From: Bacteroidales bacterium
Lineage (GTDB): Bacteria > Bacteroidota > Bacteroidia > Bacteroidales > Tenuifilaceae
Assembly: GCA_013141385.1 (NCBI GenBank)
Contig: JABFRB010000034.1
Coordinates: 47,951 to 111,950, forward strand
Length of the DNA stretch: 64,000 bases
Reading direction: 5' to 3'
A model generated the notes under the pieces. It ran no database searches, had not been told where the DNA came from, and saw only the letters and a list, made by a program, of their open reading frames with translations. A program made the position numbers and the translations under genes. This document shows, in pieces, positions 19,008 to 28,867 of this stretch. Numbering within the stretch: position 1 is the stretch's first letter; the number at the start of each line of letters is the position of its first letter.

Positions 19008-20015
19008 TTATTTCACTGGAAAACTTATCTTAGTTTCAATCTTCATCGGATCACCAACAACCATTGGGTCGGTCAGATACTCCTCTAATGGATTGCCAAT
19101 AATTTCATATCCTTTACTTTTAATATAATCTTCGAGTTTGTAGTATGAATCGCTGGATGTGCTATAATCGCCAAAGTGTAAAACCGATACCACCTTTTGC
19201 TCTGGAGTTTTTAGCACTGAAATTCCTTGTGAAAGTTTCTTTGGTTCAATATTAACTGGAATAGCGGCAGTTACAATCCATGTTGGATTTGAAGGATCTC
19301 CATTATAAAAGGCTGCAGGAGCGCCAATCATTTTAACCACTGGAGAAGTTTTCATTAAACCCCCTATCTTTCCATAGGCTTCTCCAAAGAAATTTGCGAT
19401 TGATTCTGTTGTAAGAGTATCGGTTATTGTTAAGTAAATTTTAGCTGGTTCTGCTGATTCCATAACATCTCCCGATTTACATACTGGTGGTAAATTTTCG
19501 ACAACTTTTTTCAGATTCTCTAAACCTTTGTTAAAAGTTTTATTCATCATACCCTCAGCAACAAACCACATTAGCCTTCCCATAGGGTAGCCTGCTTTAG
19601 TAATTCTTGTTTCCCAAGTTACTTTTGTTCCTTCGGGTATCCGTTCGAGGATAAATAACGATGAATCTTTTCCACCATAGTCAAGATCAAGGTCGTATAC
19701 TACCTTCTTTTCAAAAATACTCCCAAGGATAGTCATACTACCGTTACCACTTTTTTTACTCTTCCATGACTGATGTGCTCCAACACCATACTCAGGTCCG
19801 CTATACTCAGAAACCATTGCGGTATCCTCTTCGCTGAAAGGTGACCATTTTTCCCAATTCTTCAAGCTGTTTACTAATCCATAGATTGGCCTCGGGTAAG
19901 AGTTGACAACGATACTGTTTTTTAATACCTTTTTATTGGGAAGAAAGGCCGCAGCTACAAGGAGTAAAGTAACGACTCCCAGAACAATGTAAAGAAACCA
20001 CTTAAGTACTTTCAT
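19008..20015 (-). CDS. Membrane-anchored SRPBCC plus GyrI-like domain protein
   Basis: The 335-residue protein starts with one membrane helix (WFLYIVLGVVTLLLVAAAFL). An SRPBCC-type ligand-binding domain follows (about residues 35-170; LKNWEKWSPFSEEDTAM is typical), then a GyrI-like effector-binding domain (about 190-335; VSVLHFGDYSTSSDSYYKL is typical). Such proteins bind small hydrophobic ligands, but this one has no DNA-binding domain. A terminator overlaps the opposite gene. The function is unknown. Confidence 0.75.
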   Translation of the reverse strand: MKVLKWFLYIVLGVVTLLLVAAAFLPNKKVLKNSIVVNSYPRPIYGLVNSLKNWEKWSPFSEEDTAMVSEYSGPEYGVGAHQSWKSKKSGNGSMTILGSIFEKKVVYDLDLDYGGKDSSLFILERIPEGTKVTWETRITKAGYPMGRLMWFVAEGMMNKTFNKGLENLKKVVENLPPVCKSGDVMESAEPAKIYLTITDTLTTESIANFFGEAYGKIGGLMKTSPVVKMIGAPAAFYNGDPSNPTWIVTAAIPVNIEPKKLSQGISVLKTPEQKVVSVLHFGDYSTSSDSYYKLEDYIKSKGYEIIGNPLEEYLTDPMVVGDPMKIETKISFPVK

Positions 20016-20357
20016 AGGTTTTAGCGTTTTAAATTAAACTGAAAATAATTATCAATAAAAATACAAAATATACTCAATTATCACTTTGACTTTTTTAAGA
20101 TTTATATTTTCTCTGTAAGTATTCAATAAAAATTTGACAATGACTTTTGAAATTGATTAATTATGTCTAGAACAACCCACTTTCAATAATGTATTGGTGT
20201 TAAAATATGTTAAAAGTGAATACTCAAATATTTATAAAAAACAGTATATCAAATAATTAATATTTTAGTTATAACAACTTATTATATTATTCAATAGAAC
20301 AATTTATTCTTTTTATTGTTTTTTTGCTATATTAAATTAATCTAAATAAATATAAAA
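20016..20357. other. AT-rich divergent intergenic region
   Basis: 342 bases of very A/T-rich sequence hold the divergent promoters of the SRPBCC/GyrI and peroxiredoxin genes. I see no open frame, tRNA or clear repeat. Confidence 0.6.
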
Positions 20358-21098
20358 ATGAAAACAAAAATTTTATTAATTATGGTATTGTTTTTATCTA
20401 CGAGCCAATTATGGGCACAAGATAATAGCAATGTTAGGATTCCTCTAATTGGGGAAAGCGCTCCTTCTTTTACTGCACAATCTACAAATGGTGAAATTTC
20501 ATTTCCTGCCGATTATGGAAGTAAATGGAAGATTCTATTTAGCCATCCTCGTGATTTTACGCCAGTTTGTTCTTCGGAACTTTTAGAAATGGCATACTTG
20601 CAAAATGATTTTGATAAAATGGGTGTTAAACTCGTTGTTGTTTCTACTGATACCCTTTATCAACATGTTGCATGGAAAAAGACGTTAGAGGAGATTAACT
20701 ATAAAAATAGGGAAAAGGTTAAAATTAAATTTGCCATTGTTGATGATCAAAGCTGGTCCATTGCTAAAAAATATGGAATGCTACACCCTAAAGAAAGCAC
20801 TACATCAGATGTAAGGGGTGTTTACATTATTGATCCAGATGATAAAATTCAAGCAATCTTTTTTTATCCTATGAATATTGGAAGAAATTTCGATGAGATT
20901 AAAAGAACTATTGCAGCATTGCAATCAACGTATAAGAATAAACTTTTAACTTCAGCCGATTGGAAACCTGGCGATGATTTTATGGTTCCTTACCAAAAGA
21001 CAAATGATGGAGGGGATTTAACTAAGAATAAATCAGATTATTATCAAGTATCATGGTTTATGACCTTTTTGAAATCAAAGGGTATCTCTGAAAAGTAA
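20358..21098 (+). CDS. Exported 1-Cys peroxiredoxin (AhpC/TSA, Prx6-like)
   Basis: The 246-residue protein carries a signal peptide (MKTKILLIMVLFLSTSQLWAQ) followed by a thioredoxin-fold peroxidase. The peroxidatic Cys is in HPRDFTPVCSSEL (about residue 71). No other Cys is present, so it is a 1-Cys enzyme. The long C-terminal part (KPGDDFMVPYQKT) is the Prx6-type dimerisation arm. It would reduce peroxides in the periplasm, with an unknown electron donor. Most Prx6-like enzymes are cytoplasmic, so the export signal is notable. It is monocistronic, with a clear terminator. Confidence 0.9.
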   Translation: MKTKILLIMVLFLSTSQLWAQDNSNVRIPLIGESAPSFTAQSTNGEISFPADYGSKWKILFSHPRDFTPVCSSELLEMAYLQNDFDKMGVKLVVVSTDTLYQHVAWKKTLEEINYKNREKVKIKFAIVDDQSWSIAKKYGMLHPKESTTSDVRGVYIIDPDDKIQAIFFYPMNIGRNFDEIKRTIAALQSTYKNKLLTSADWKPGDDFMVPYQKTNDGGDLTKNKSDYYQVSWFMTFLKSKGISEK

Positions 21099-21117
21099 GC
21101 ACTTAACTTAAGTTAAA

Positions 21118-21156
21118 ACTAAAAAGGGGGTCGTTTTGACACCCTTTTTTAGTTTT
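21118..21156. terminator. Terminator after the peroxiredoxin gene
   Basis: Arms ACTAAAAAGGGGGTC and GACACCCTTTTTTAGT form a hairpin with one or two mismatches, followed by TTTTT. It may serve both convergent genes. Confidence 0.75.
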
Positions 21157-21206
21157 TAATATATTTAGGATTGAGGATTAGATCCTAAATCTTATTGAAC
21201 CCTAAA

Positions 21207-21938
21207 CTATTCCATTTTTCTTATTCTGACCTCTATAGGAAAATCTTTAAGTAAATTAACTATTGTAGAAGTATCGGTTTTACCTGTGTGATAAGGGTAT
21301 AAAATCTTTGGATTTAACATTAATGCTGCCTCTTTTACCATTTCAGGGGTCATAGTGTATGGTAAATTCATTGGTAGGAACGCAATATCAATAGGTTGAA
21401 ATGTTGTCATTTCAGGGATATTTTCTGTATCACCAGCAACATATACTCTTTTGTTACCCATATTTAATATATAGCCATTACCTTCCCCTTTAATGTGGTA
21501 TGGAGTTCCATTTTGTCTTACATTAACAATATTGTAAGCGGGGACTGCTTCAATCGAAATATCATCATATTGTACATGCTCGTTATTATTGACAACATTT
21601 GATTTAGGTTTGAATTTGCTCTGTTTTTCGCATTCTTGAGTCCAGTATAGAACCGTATTGTCTTTCCAGACATCTTTTAGTGCAGTAGAATCAAGATGAT
21701 CACCATGATGGTGTGTAACCAATATCAGGCCAGCTTTTGGCTGTGTGGAATAGTCAGCTACTTTAGAGAAGGGATCTATGTAAATAAATTTTCCATTAAA
21801 GTCGAACATTAATGAGCCATGTCCAAGAAAATGGATGATTATATTTCCTTTAGTAGTTGAAATGGTATCTGAATTTTGAGCATTTACATTTATTGCTGAA
21901 ATACCTATAAAGGCTAGAAGGACAGCGAATGTTTTCAT
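21207..21938 (-). CDS. Exported metallo-beta-lactamase-fold hydrolase
   Basis: The 243-residue protein has a signal peptide (MKTFAVLLAFIGISAINVNAQ) and an MBL fold. The metal motif is THHHGDHLD (about residues 76-84). YVAGDTENI supplies the bridging Asp, and YPYHTGKTD the C-terminal His. It resembles the UPF0173/UlaG-like group, whose substrates are mostly unknown, rather than true beta-lactamases. It is convergent with the peroxiredoxin gene. Confidence 0.85.
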   Translation of the reverse strand: MKTFAVLLAFIGISAINVNAQNSDTISTTKGNIIIHFLGHGSLMFDFNGKFIYIDPFSKVADYSTQPKAGLILVTHHHGDHLDSTALKDVWKDNTVLYWTQECEKQSKFKPKSNVVNNNEHVQYDDISIEAVPAYNIVNVRQNGTPYHIKGEGNGYILNMGNKRVYVAGDTENIPEMTTFQPIDIAFLPMNLPYTMTPEMVKEAALMLNPKILYPYHTGKTDTSTIVNLLKDFPIEVRIRKME

Positions 21939-22169
21939 AGTTAATATTTTACAACTTCAAATGTATGAAATTAACATAGATTTCATACATTTATTGTTAA
22001 AATGGTGTTTCGTAATAGGGTAATCTAATGTGTAGAGATCTTAAATGTATTGAGGGGAAAAATCAATTTTTTTAACATAAATTATATGTTAAAAAACATA
22101 TGAATTTAGTATGTTGTTAATTATTAGCAAAATATAATTTCTCTATTTTTATACCTTGATAAAAAAATG

Positions 22170-22200
22170 TTGAATTAAATGGTTTAAAAATTTATCTTTC
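22170..22200 (+). promoter_or_regulatory. Likely promoter of the SusC/SusD pair
   Basis: TTG (22170-22172), 20 bases, then TATCTTTC (22193-22200), one base from the TAnnTTTG consensus, 34 bases before the SusC start. Confidence 0.45.
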
Positions 22201-22234
22201 GTTTTCATTTTTATTAACCTAATCTAGAAAATCT

Positions 22235-25200
22235 ATGAAAAAACTGTTATTAACCCTTTGTGTACTATTATTCCTAGGGATAAGCCTTGTTAACGGACAG
22301 ACAAGGAAAATTTCAGGAGTAGTAAAAAGTTCTGAGGATGGACAAACTCTTCCAGGAGTTTCGATTGTTGTTAAGGGAACAACAACTGGTACAACAACAA
22401 ATCTTGATGGGAAATATGAGATTAGTGTATCAGCTGATGCTACAACTCTAGTTTTCAGTTTTATTGGAATGAAAGCTCAAGAAGTGCCAATTAATGGAAG
22501 AGCAATTATTGATATAGAACTTGCTCCTGAAACAGCCTCGTTGGACGAAGTTGTTGTTGTGGGATTTGGTACTAGATTGAAATCTGACTTAACTGGTTCT
22601 ATATCACAAGTTAAGGCAGAGGATATTGCAAACGTTACTCAGCCCAGTTTTGAGTCAGCAATTCAGGGAAAAACATCAGGTGTCTATGTTCAGAGTGGAA
22701 CTGGTAAACTTGGACAAGGTATTAAAATGAGGATTCGTGGTTCTTCTTCAGTCTCTGCAAATAACCAACCATTATATGTAGTAGACAATATAGCAGTAAA
22801 CACTGATAATATTGGTGATGCTGGTAATGAAGCCACAAACCCTATGGCTGATTTTAACCCTGCTGATATTGAATCAATTCAAGTTTTGAAAGATGCTTCC
22901 GCATCAGCAATATATGGTGCTAGAGCAGCAAATGGCGTTGTAATTATTACTACAAAACGGGGTAAAGAGGGTAAAACAAACTTTAACTTTTCAACACAGA
23001 TTGGTTTCAGTGAACCAGCAAAAAAAGTTGGTTTTATGAATAGGGATCAATATCTTAAATTATTTGAGGAGGCTTTTAATAATACATTAGCATATACTGG
23101 TGATACTGATATTTGGGGTGCTCCTGATTATCAAACTTTACTTGATTGGGTTTTCCCTTACTGGAGAGATCCAGTAGATCCAAATAATCTGGCTAAAGGA
23201 CCTAACACAAATTGGGAGAACCAAGCTTTGCGTAAAGGATCCCTACGTCAATATGATTTAACTGCTTCTGGTGGTAATGAAAAAACTAAATTCTTCACCT
23301 CTCTATCAATGGCTGATCAAGAGGCTGTTATTGTAGGTAACTCTTTTGATAGGATTAGTGCACGTTTAAACCTTGATCAGAAAGCAAATAATTTAGTGTC
23401 TTTTGGTCTAAGTCTAAACCCTGTTAGAACAAGAAACTTTAGGGTTGCTAATGATAATGCCTTCTCTCAACCATTACAGATGGTAGCATTACCTCCACTA
23501 GATCCAGTATATATTCCAGGAACTACTACTTTGAATAAATACACAGTTTATGAAAATGGAATGATTCCATTAAAATATAATAGTTTTAATGCTGAAATCT
23601 TTAGGAATATAGGTAATGTTTATGCAATGTTTAATCTTTTACCTACCTTAACCTTTAGAACTGAAGCAGGGATGGATTTAACAAACCAAAGGGAAAAAGG
23701 TTATCAGGGTCGTTTAACGAATGATGGTGGTCCTTTTGGAAATGCAACGGATAGAACTGTTACATTGTTAAATACAACTTCAAACTCCTATTTTACCTTT
23801 GATAAAACTTTTAAGGAGAATTACAACGTAAACCTTGTAGGAGGTATGTCATATCAGGAAGCCGTTTGGAATACTGCTATCGTTACTGCTCAAAATTTCC
23901 CAAGCGATCAATTTAAACGGATTGATAGTGCAGCAGAGATAACTGGTGCAGGTTCAAATGGTACTAACTACAGCTTCTTATCCTATTTCTTAAGAAGTAA
24001 TTTAAAATTTTTCGACAAGTATTTAATTACTTTTAGCGGTAGAATTGATGGTTCTTCACGATTTGGTAAAAACTCTCGTTATGGTTTCTTCCCTGCTGGT
24101 TCGGTAGCATGGGTTGTATCTAAAGAGAAATTTATGTCAAATCAAAAAATAGTTAGTTTCCTAAAACTACGTACTAGTTGGGGTGTTACTGGAAATGCTG
24201 AGATTGGAAACTTTAGTTCCAGAGGTCTATATCAAGCAAGTAATTATGCTGGATATTCAGGTTTAGTTCCTGGCGGTATTGCAAGTCCTGATTTAAAATG
24301 GGAAACAACCAAGCAAACCGATTTTGGTATTGATTTTGGATTTTTAGATAATCGCATTACAGGTGAATTTGATTATTATATTAAGAAAACTTCCGATTTG
24401 TTATTAAATGTTACTTTACCTTCTACCAATGGTTATACTTCTGTAACCAAGAATGTTGGAAACTTGGAAAATAAAGGATGGGAGTTTGTAATTAATACTA
24501 ACAACTTAACTGGCGAATTCCAATGGAATACAAGTTTCAATATTTCAGCCAATAAGAATAAAATTACAAACCTTGGTGGTAAAGTAATCAGCACTGGTAT
24601 TTGGAGAGCAATGGAAAATTATCCAATTGGCGTTTTCTATACTAAGAAATTTGCTGGAGTTGACCCAGCAAATGGCGATGCACTTTTCTATACAGATGCA
24701 ACTAGAACTACAACAACAAACATATTGTCGCAAGCAGCGAGTCAGGTGGTTGGTGATCCAAACCCCGATTTTGTTGGTGGTATTACCAATAATTTTAAAT
24801 ACAAGGGCTTTGACTTGAATTTTGTATTCCAGTTTGTTCATGGAAACGATATATTTAATGGTGGTCGTCAATGGCAGGCAGACGGGCTATCATACTTTGA
24901 TAACCAAACATTAGATATATATAATAGTAATCGTTGGAAAACTCCTGGGCAAATCACTAATCAACCTCAATCAAGATTTGATATGGGCAATGGTTATGGA
25001 CTTTCTTCAATGTTAGTTTTTGATGGTTCTTATATTAGATTAAAAGATATCACATTAGGATATTCAGTACCTACTAAACTAATCTCCCGAGTTGGATTAA
25101 CAAGTGTAAGGGTATTTGTTAAAGGGTTAAATGTTTGGACAAAGACCAAATACCCAGGATGGGATCCTGAAACCAATTTTACTGGTACAGGTGCATCCGC

Positions 25201-25288
25201 GCAAACCCAAAATTTACAGCAAGGGTATGATTTTTATACATCACCACAACCAAGAACAATTACATTTGGCTTGCAACTAGGTTTTTAA
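22235..25288 (+). CDS. SusC/RagA-family TonB-dependent outer-membrane transporter
   Basis: The 1017-residue protein has a signal peptide, then a carboxypeptidase-regulatory-like domain (ISGVVKSSEDGQTLPGVSIV, about residues 27-100). A TonB-box-like DEVVVVGFGT and a plug with MRIRGSSSVSANNQPLYVVD come next, then a 22-strand-type barrel ending TITFGLQLGF. It imports a large ligand bound by the SusD lipoprotein encoded 28 bases downstream. No glycosidase, protease, sulfatase or anti-sigma gene adjoins the pair, so the substrate cannot be named. No FecR-type domain is present at the N-terminus. Confidence 0.96.
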   Translation: MKKLLLTLCVLLFLGISLVNGQTRKISGVVKSSEDGQTLPGVSIVVKGTTTGTTTNLDGKYEISVSADATTLVFSFIGMKAQEVPINGRAIIDIELAPETASLDEVVVVGFGTRLKSDLTGSISQVKAEDIANVTQPSFESAIQGKTSGVYVQSGTGKLGQGIKMRIRGSSSVSANNQPLYVVDNIAVNTDNIGDAGNEATNPMADFNPADIESIQVLKDASASAIYGARAANGVVIITTKRGKEGKTNFNFSTQIGFSEPAKKVGFMNRDQYLKLFEEAFNNTLAYTGDTDIWGAPDYQTLLDWVFPYWRDPVDPNNLAKGPNTNWENQALRKGSLRQYDLTASGGNEKTKFFTSLSMADQEAVIVGNSFDRISARLNLDQKANNLVSFGLSLNPVRTRNFRVANDNAFSQPLQMVALPPLDPVYIPGTTTLNKYTVYENGMIPLKYNSFNAEIFRNIGNVYAMFNLLPTLTFRTEAGMDLTNQREKGYQGRLTNDGGPFGNATDRTVTLLNTTSNSYFTFDKTFKENYNVNLVGGMSYQEAVWNTAIVTAQNFPSDQFKRIDSAAEITGAGSNGTNYSFLSYFLRSNLKFFDKYLITFSGRIDGSSRFGKNSRYGFFPAGSVAWVVSKEKFMSNQKIVSFLKLRTSWGVTGNAEIGNFSSRGLYQASNYAGYSGLVPGGIASPDLKWETTKQTDFGIDFGFLDNRITGEFDYYIKKTSDLLLNVTLPSTNGYTSVTKNVGNLENKGWEFVINTNNLTGEFQWNTSFNISANKNKITNLGGKVISTGIWRAMENYPIGVFYTKKFAGVDPANGDALFYTDATRTTTTNILSQAASQVVGDPNPDFVGGITNNFKYKGFDLNFVFQFVHGNDIFNGGRQWQADGLSYFDNQTLDIYNSNRWKTPGQITNQPQSRFDMGNGYGLSSMLVFDGSYIRLKDITLGYSVPTKLISRVGLTSVRVFVKGLNVWTKTKYPGWDPETNFTGTGASAQTQNLQQGYDFYTSPQPRTITFGLQLGF

Positions 25289-25316
25289 CTAGTATTTTAT
25301 TAATTAAAAAACAGAT

Positions 25317-26801
25317 ATGATTATGAAAAGAAATAAAAATATAATAGTTGTCGCGTTGCTGTCAATGGCTATGCTATTCTCCGCATGCGATAAATACCTA
25401 AATATTGAACCTCAACAATCAATTGATGACATTAAGGTTTATACTAATCAAGATGGAGTTGTTGGTGCGTTAGAGGGGACATATTCAATATTGGGAGGTA
25501 CAGATTTCTTTGCTGGAACAAGTGTTTTCCATTCCGATTTAATAGCAAATAGCAATAATTCAACAATTGGTTGGGTTGGAACATTTAATGGTTATAAACA
25601 AATGAATAATAAAGCGTTGGATCCAACCGAAGGTACTATTGCCGCAAAATGGAATTCGGCTTATCAGGCAATTAATGTTCTTAATAACTGTTTGGCAAAT
25701 TTGGATAAGATTAAAGATGCTGATGTAAGAACAAGAGTATATGGTGAGGCTAAGTTCCTTCGTGGCGTTTTTTATTTTGAGTTGGTGCGTTTTTATGCTT
25801 TACCTTATGGTGCTGTAGTTGGTAATACTCAATTAGGTGTACCAATCATAACAGATCCTGTTCTTGATTTAACAAAAATTACATACCCTGCTAGAGCTTC
25901 AGTTAACGATGTTTATACTTTAATTATAAGCGATTTAACCTACGCCAAAGATTCATTGGCTCCAGGTAAAGCAGATTCCAATAGAGGATTAGCTACTTCT
26001 ACCAATGCTAGTGCTTTTTTGACTAGAGTATATATGTCAATGGGTGATTGGGCAAATGCAGCTACCGAAGCAACAACTGTTATTGATGAGTTTGGTGGTG
26101 CATCAACTCTCAACACTACTCCACGTGCTTGTTATAATAATGCTGGCTATACAACTGAGGATGTATTCATGATTAGACAAAACCTTACAAGTAATGCAGG
26201 TTCAAGCAATAATGGTGTTGGTACTTTTTATGCTAGTTTACCGGGATATGGTCGTGGTGATGCTTATGTAAGAGCTGGTCATCTTGCTTTATATGAGGCT
26301 ACTGATACTAGGGGTGGTTTAATGGATAACCCTGATGCTAAAACGGCTGCTGATATTAAGGAGATGTATTACTGGGGTGTTGGAACAAACTCTGGTCGCA
26401 GAATGACCGCTAAATATGCCAAATTTGATGCGTATGTAAACGTTATTCGCTTAGCTGAAATGTATCTTTCAAGGGCTGAGGCCAACTTTATGAATGCATC
26501 TACAATTGGTGATACCCCAAGGAGTGATATTGATGTTATTCGTGCTAGAGCAAATGCTACTCCACTAGCAGCAGACCCAACTTTAGCTGAAATTAAAGCA
26601 GAATGGGTAAAAGAAATGTGTTTTGAAGGCCATGCACTAGCTAATTTAAAAAGGTGGAAGGGCAGTACAGTAGCTCCAAGCACTTCACCTTGGGCTGGAC
26701 AGTCTATCCCATGGGATGATGGAAGGTTAGTTCTCCCAATACCACAAAGAGAAATGGATGTAAATACTAACTTAGTTCAGAATCCTGCTTATGTTCACTA
26801 A
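25317..26801 (+). CDS. SusD/RagB-family nutrient-binding lipoprotein
   Basis: The 494-residue lipoprotein caps the SusC channel. The signal peptide ends in the lipobox LFSACDKYLNIEPQQS, with the lipidated Cys near residue 24. TPR-like helices follow (WNSAYQAINVLNNCLANL, AKFLRGVFYFELVRFY). The family's C-terminal ending LPIPQREMDVN is present. An alternative ATG two codons in (25323) is possible. It is co-transcribed with SusC and followed by a strong terminator. Confidence 0.95.
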   Translation: MIMKRNKNIIVVALLSMAMLFSACDKYLNIEPQQSIDDIKVYTNQDGVVGALEGTYSILGGTDFFAGTSVFHSDLIANSNNSTIGWVGTFNGYKQMNNKALDPTEGTIAAKWNSAYQAINVLNNCLANLDKIKDADVRTRVYGEAKFLRGVFYFELVRFYALPYGAVVGNTQLGVPIITDPVLDLTKITYPARASVNDVYTLIISDLTYAKDSLAPGKADSNRGLATSTNASAFLTRVYMSMGDWANAATEATTVIDEFGGASTLNTTPRACYNNAGYTTEDVFMIRQNLTSNAGSSNNGVGTFYASLPGYGRGDAYVRAGHLALYEATDTRGGLMDNPDAKTAADIKEMYYWGVGTNSGRRMTAKYAKFDAYVNVIRLAEMYLSRAEANFMNASTIGDTPRSDIDVIRARANATPLAADPTLAEIKAEWVKEMCFEGHALANLKRWKGSTVAPSTSPWAGQSIPWDDGRLVLPIPQREMDVNTNLVQNPAYVH

Positions 26802-26847
26802 AGAATAAGTTTACAATAATTATTCATTAGTATAATATTACTACTGG

Positions 26848-26884
26848 AGAGGTTGTCAAATATTATTTGACAACCTCTTTTTTT
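26848..26884 (+). terminator. Terminator of the SusC/SusD operon
   Basis: Arms AGAGGTTGTCAAA and TTTGACAACCTCT (26848-26860, 26866-26878) are followed by T's. The AGGTTGTC/GACAACCTCT core resembles that of the ncRNA terminator at 16957-17045. Confidence 0.9.
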
Positions 26885-26973
26885 CAAAAAAATAATACTT
26901 TTACAGGAATTATGAGCAGTTATATCATATATTACGGATAGAATTCTTATTATGTTTTCTAATTATAGTTGAA

Positions 26974-27567
26974 ATGAAAAAAATATTATTAAGCCTTTTA
27001 CTTGCAACTCTTTTGCTTGGAGCACATTCTCAAAATATTGAGTTTAAGGCGGGATTAAGCCTGTCGAAGGCACTTTATTTTGTTGGAGATACATCAGTTT
27101 TTACAAATAGATTACCCGGAATAAATGCTGGAGTAATTAAAGAGTTTAAACTTGCAAATAATCTGTATCTGTCCACTAGTATCTGCTTTTCCCAACGGGG
27201 TTATAAAATTAACGACTCTGATGTTCATCTAAAGTATAGGTTCAACTATATTGATATACCTGCTAGCATCGTTTACAAATTTGAGCTCGATGATATCAAC
27301 TTAAATTTTGAATTTGGACCATATTTAGCAATAGGTATAAATGGGAAATATATTCAGGGTGGAAAGACTAATAAAATACATTTTGGAAATGATACCAACC
27401 AAGTAAAAAGGTTTGATTTTGGTTTGAACTTAGGCTATTGCCTCGAATTTGAAAAGATTGCCTTGCGGCTAAACTATATGGTTGGATTTATTGATTTTGC
27501 TAATAATGGAACTGAATCGTTGAAGAATAGAATGTTCAGTTTTACTGTTGGTTATAAAATCAAATAG
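26974..27567 (+). CDS. PorT-like outer-membrane beta-barrel protein
   Basis: The 197-residue protein has a signal peptide (MKKILLSLLLATLLLGAHSQ) and a small barrel with family hallmarks: FKAGLSLSKA at the start, then RFNYIDIPASIVYKF and FEFGPYLAIGINGKY, and a final FSFTVGYKIK strand. Proteins of this group are common in Bacteroidota; only PorT itself has a known role, in type IX secretion. No type IX genes are nearby. The gene stands alone, followed by a large palindrome. Confidence 0.75.
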   Translation: MKKILLSLLLATLLLGAHSQNIEFKAGLSLSKALYFVGDTSVFTNRLPGINAGVIKEFKLANNLYLSTSICFSQRGYKINDSDVHLKYRFNYIDIPASIVYKFELDDINLNFEFGPYLAIGINGKYIQGGKTNKIHFGNDTNQVKRFDFGLNLGYCLEFEKIALRLNYMVGFIDFANNGTESLKNRMFSFTVGYKIK

Positions 27568-27573
27568 GACATA

Positions 27574-27631
27574 ATAACGTCAGTTCGATTTAAGAGACTT
27601 TCATTAGTCTCTTAAATCGAACTGACGTTAT
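27574..27631. repeat. Perfect 26-bp inverted repeat, short relative of the MITE-like elements
   Basis: Arms 27574-27599 and 27606-27631 are exact complements around a 6-nt loop. The outer sequence ACGTCAGTTCGAT matches the ends of the MITE-like elements at 13822 and 30280, which have similar ACGT-GTTC-ATGTAAG ends. It also sits where a terminator for the convergent genes would be. Confidence 0.75.
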
Positions 27632-27702
27632 ATACCAAAATCGAAACTTAAGAATTGATCTGTTTATCATCCAGATTATTTGTTTCTGAATTTATTTTGT
27701 GA

Positions 27703-28215
27703 TTATTCGGGAATGTTAAATAGTTTGCAAACATCCTTGTATGGCATATTCTTCAGGTCTGTCATTGTTTTGCCATTTAACGCTCCCGACTTTAATGCTG
27801 TAATGGTTCCCGGAATTGCAATGAATCTAAATTTATTAGCGGTTGCACTGGGTCTAACAATCATATCGCAAGTAAACTCTATTGATTGATAGTTGGATAT
27901 TAAAAAACTCCAATTGGCTCCAACGGCATAGGCTGGTAAAGGTCGAACGGTTGAAGCATCGTATAAATCGCCAGCTAGCCAACAATAGGCAAGAACAACA
28001 CCACTTTCCACAACATCTTGGGTTAAATCGGGGGCATTGGCTTCAAAATACCAATCGCCAGGACTTCCTGACCAAGTCGATGGAGAAAACCATTCAGAAT
28101 AATACACTGTGGCATCCCGTCCAGCTGGTCCTTGAGTTTCTTCTTTTATACACCCAGCTAGGATCAGAGTTGCAAATGCAAAAAATAGATAAATAATTCG
28201 TTTTTTAGTTTTCAT
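27703..28215 (-). CDS. Hypothetical lipoprotein
   Basis: The 170-residue protein has a signal peptide with the lipobox LILAGCIKEE. The mature part starts with a short collagen-like GPAGRDA stretch, then a domain rich in Trp, Ser and Tyr (YYSEWFSPSTWSGSPGDWYF). Proteins of this shape are frequent in Bacteroidota, and their function is unknown. It is convergent with the PorT-like gene across the palindrome. Confidence 0.7.
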   Translation of the reverse strand: MKTKKRIIYLFFAFATLILAGCIKEETQGPAGRDATVYYSEWFSPSTWSGSPGDWYFEANAPDLTQDVVESGVVLAYCWLAGDLYDASTVRPLPAYAVGANWSFLISNYQSIEFTCDMIVRPSATANKFRFIAIPGTITALKSGALNGKTMTDLKNMPYKDVCKLFNIPE

Positions 28216-28640
28216 GTGTTTGTGGTTTTTTTTCAGAACATACTCTTTTGATTGTAATCTTTTATTATGCTTATAGATTAGAATATTGGATATAACAATT
28301 TGCGTTCCAATTTTAAATAGGATATTAAATTAACAACCTTTTTTACTTTATTATCAGCCTGCTGTTCGGGCTGATTTTCTTTTTCCATCATATTATTGAA
28401 TAATTAGAGCGAGCTAAGTTGAGCGCTTTTAGTATGAAAAGTGCTACAATGAATTTAGAAAGAGCTGTAATATTCTCACATTTTTGTTGGTTTATTATGC
28501 AAGATCGGATAGTTAGATCTTTTTTTCTAAATTCGCAGCCGATTTACGATGGGCACTATTTTTAAAAACAAAAATCGTCTTCTTTGTGTTAATCTTTAGG
28601 TGCTCTAACTAGAAAGATTAAGAACTTAAATTAAATTTTC
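28216..28640. other. Intergenic region with one stem-loop
   Basis: I see no gene. A terminator-like hairpin ATCAGCC (28353-28359)/GGCTGAT (28369-28375) is followed by T-rich sequence on the + strand although no + gene precedes it. A weaker hairpin is near 28420-28450. Confidence 0.5.
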
Positions 28641-28798
28641 TCTTTACAATAGTTCGTTAAAGTATTATTATTGATCTGTAACATATTGTTTTTGTGATAT
28701 TTTGTGTTTCCGTGTTTTGGTAGCAAAAATTTATAATAGCCACAAAATCACCAAGTCACCAAAAAACACCAAAAAGTTTACCGAACTATTGTCTTTAG
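28641..28798. repeat. MITE-like element with inverted ends
   Basis: Left end TCTTTACAATAGTTCGTTAA and right end TTTACCGAACTATTGTCTTT are inverted copies with a few mismatches. The inside contains TTTTGTG...GTGTTTTGG facing CCACAAAATCACC. There is no coding capacity. Only one copy was seen here. Confidence 0.55.
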
Positions 28799-28867
28799 AA
28801 ATCGCTAATAACATTTTTATAAGATATGCGTTTTTAGTAAATAGCATTGATTCAATAAATTAAGAGT

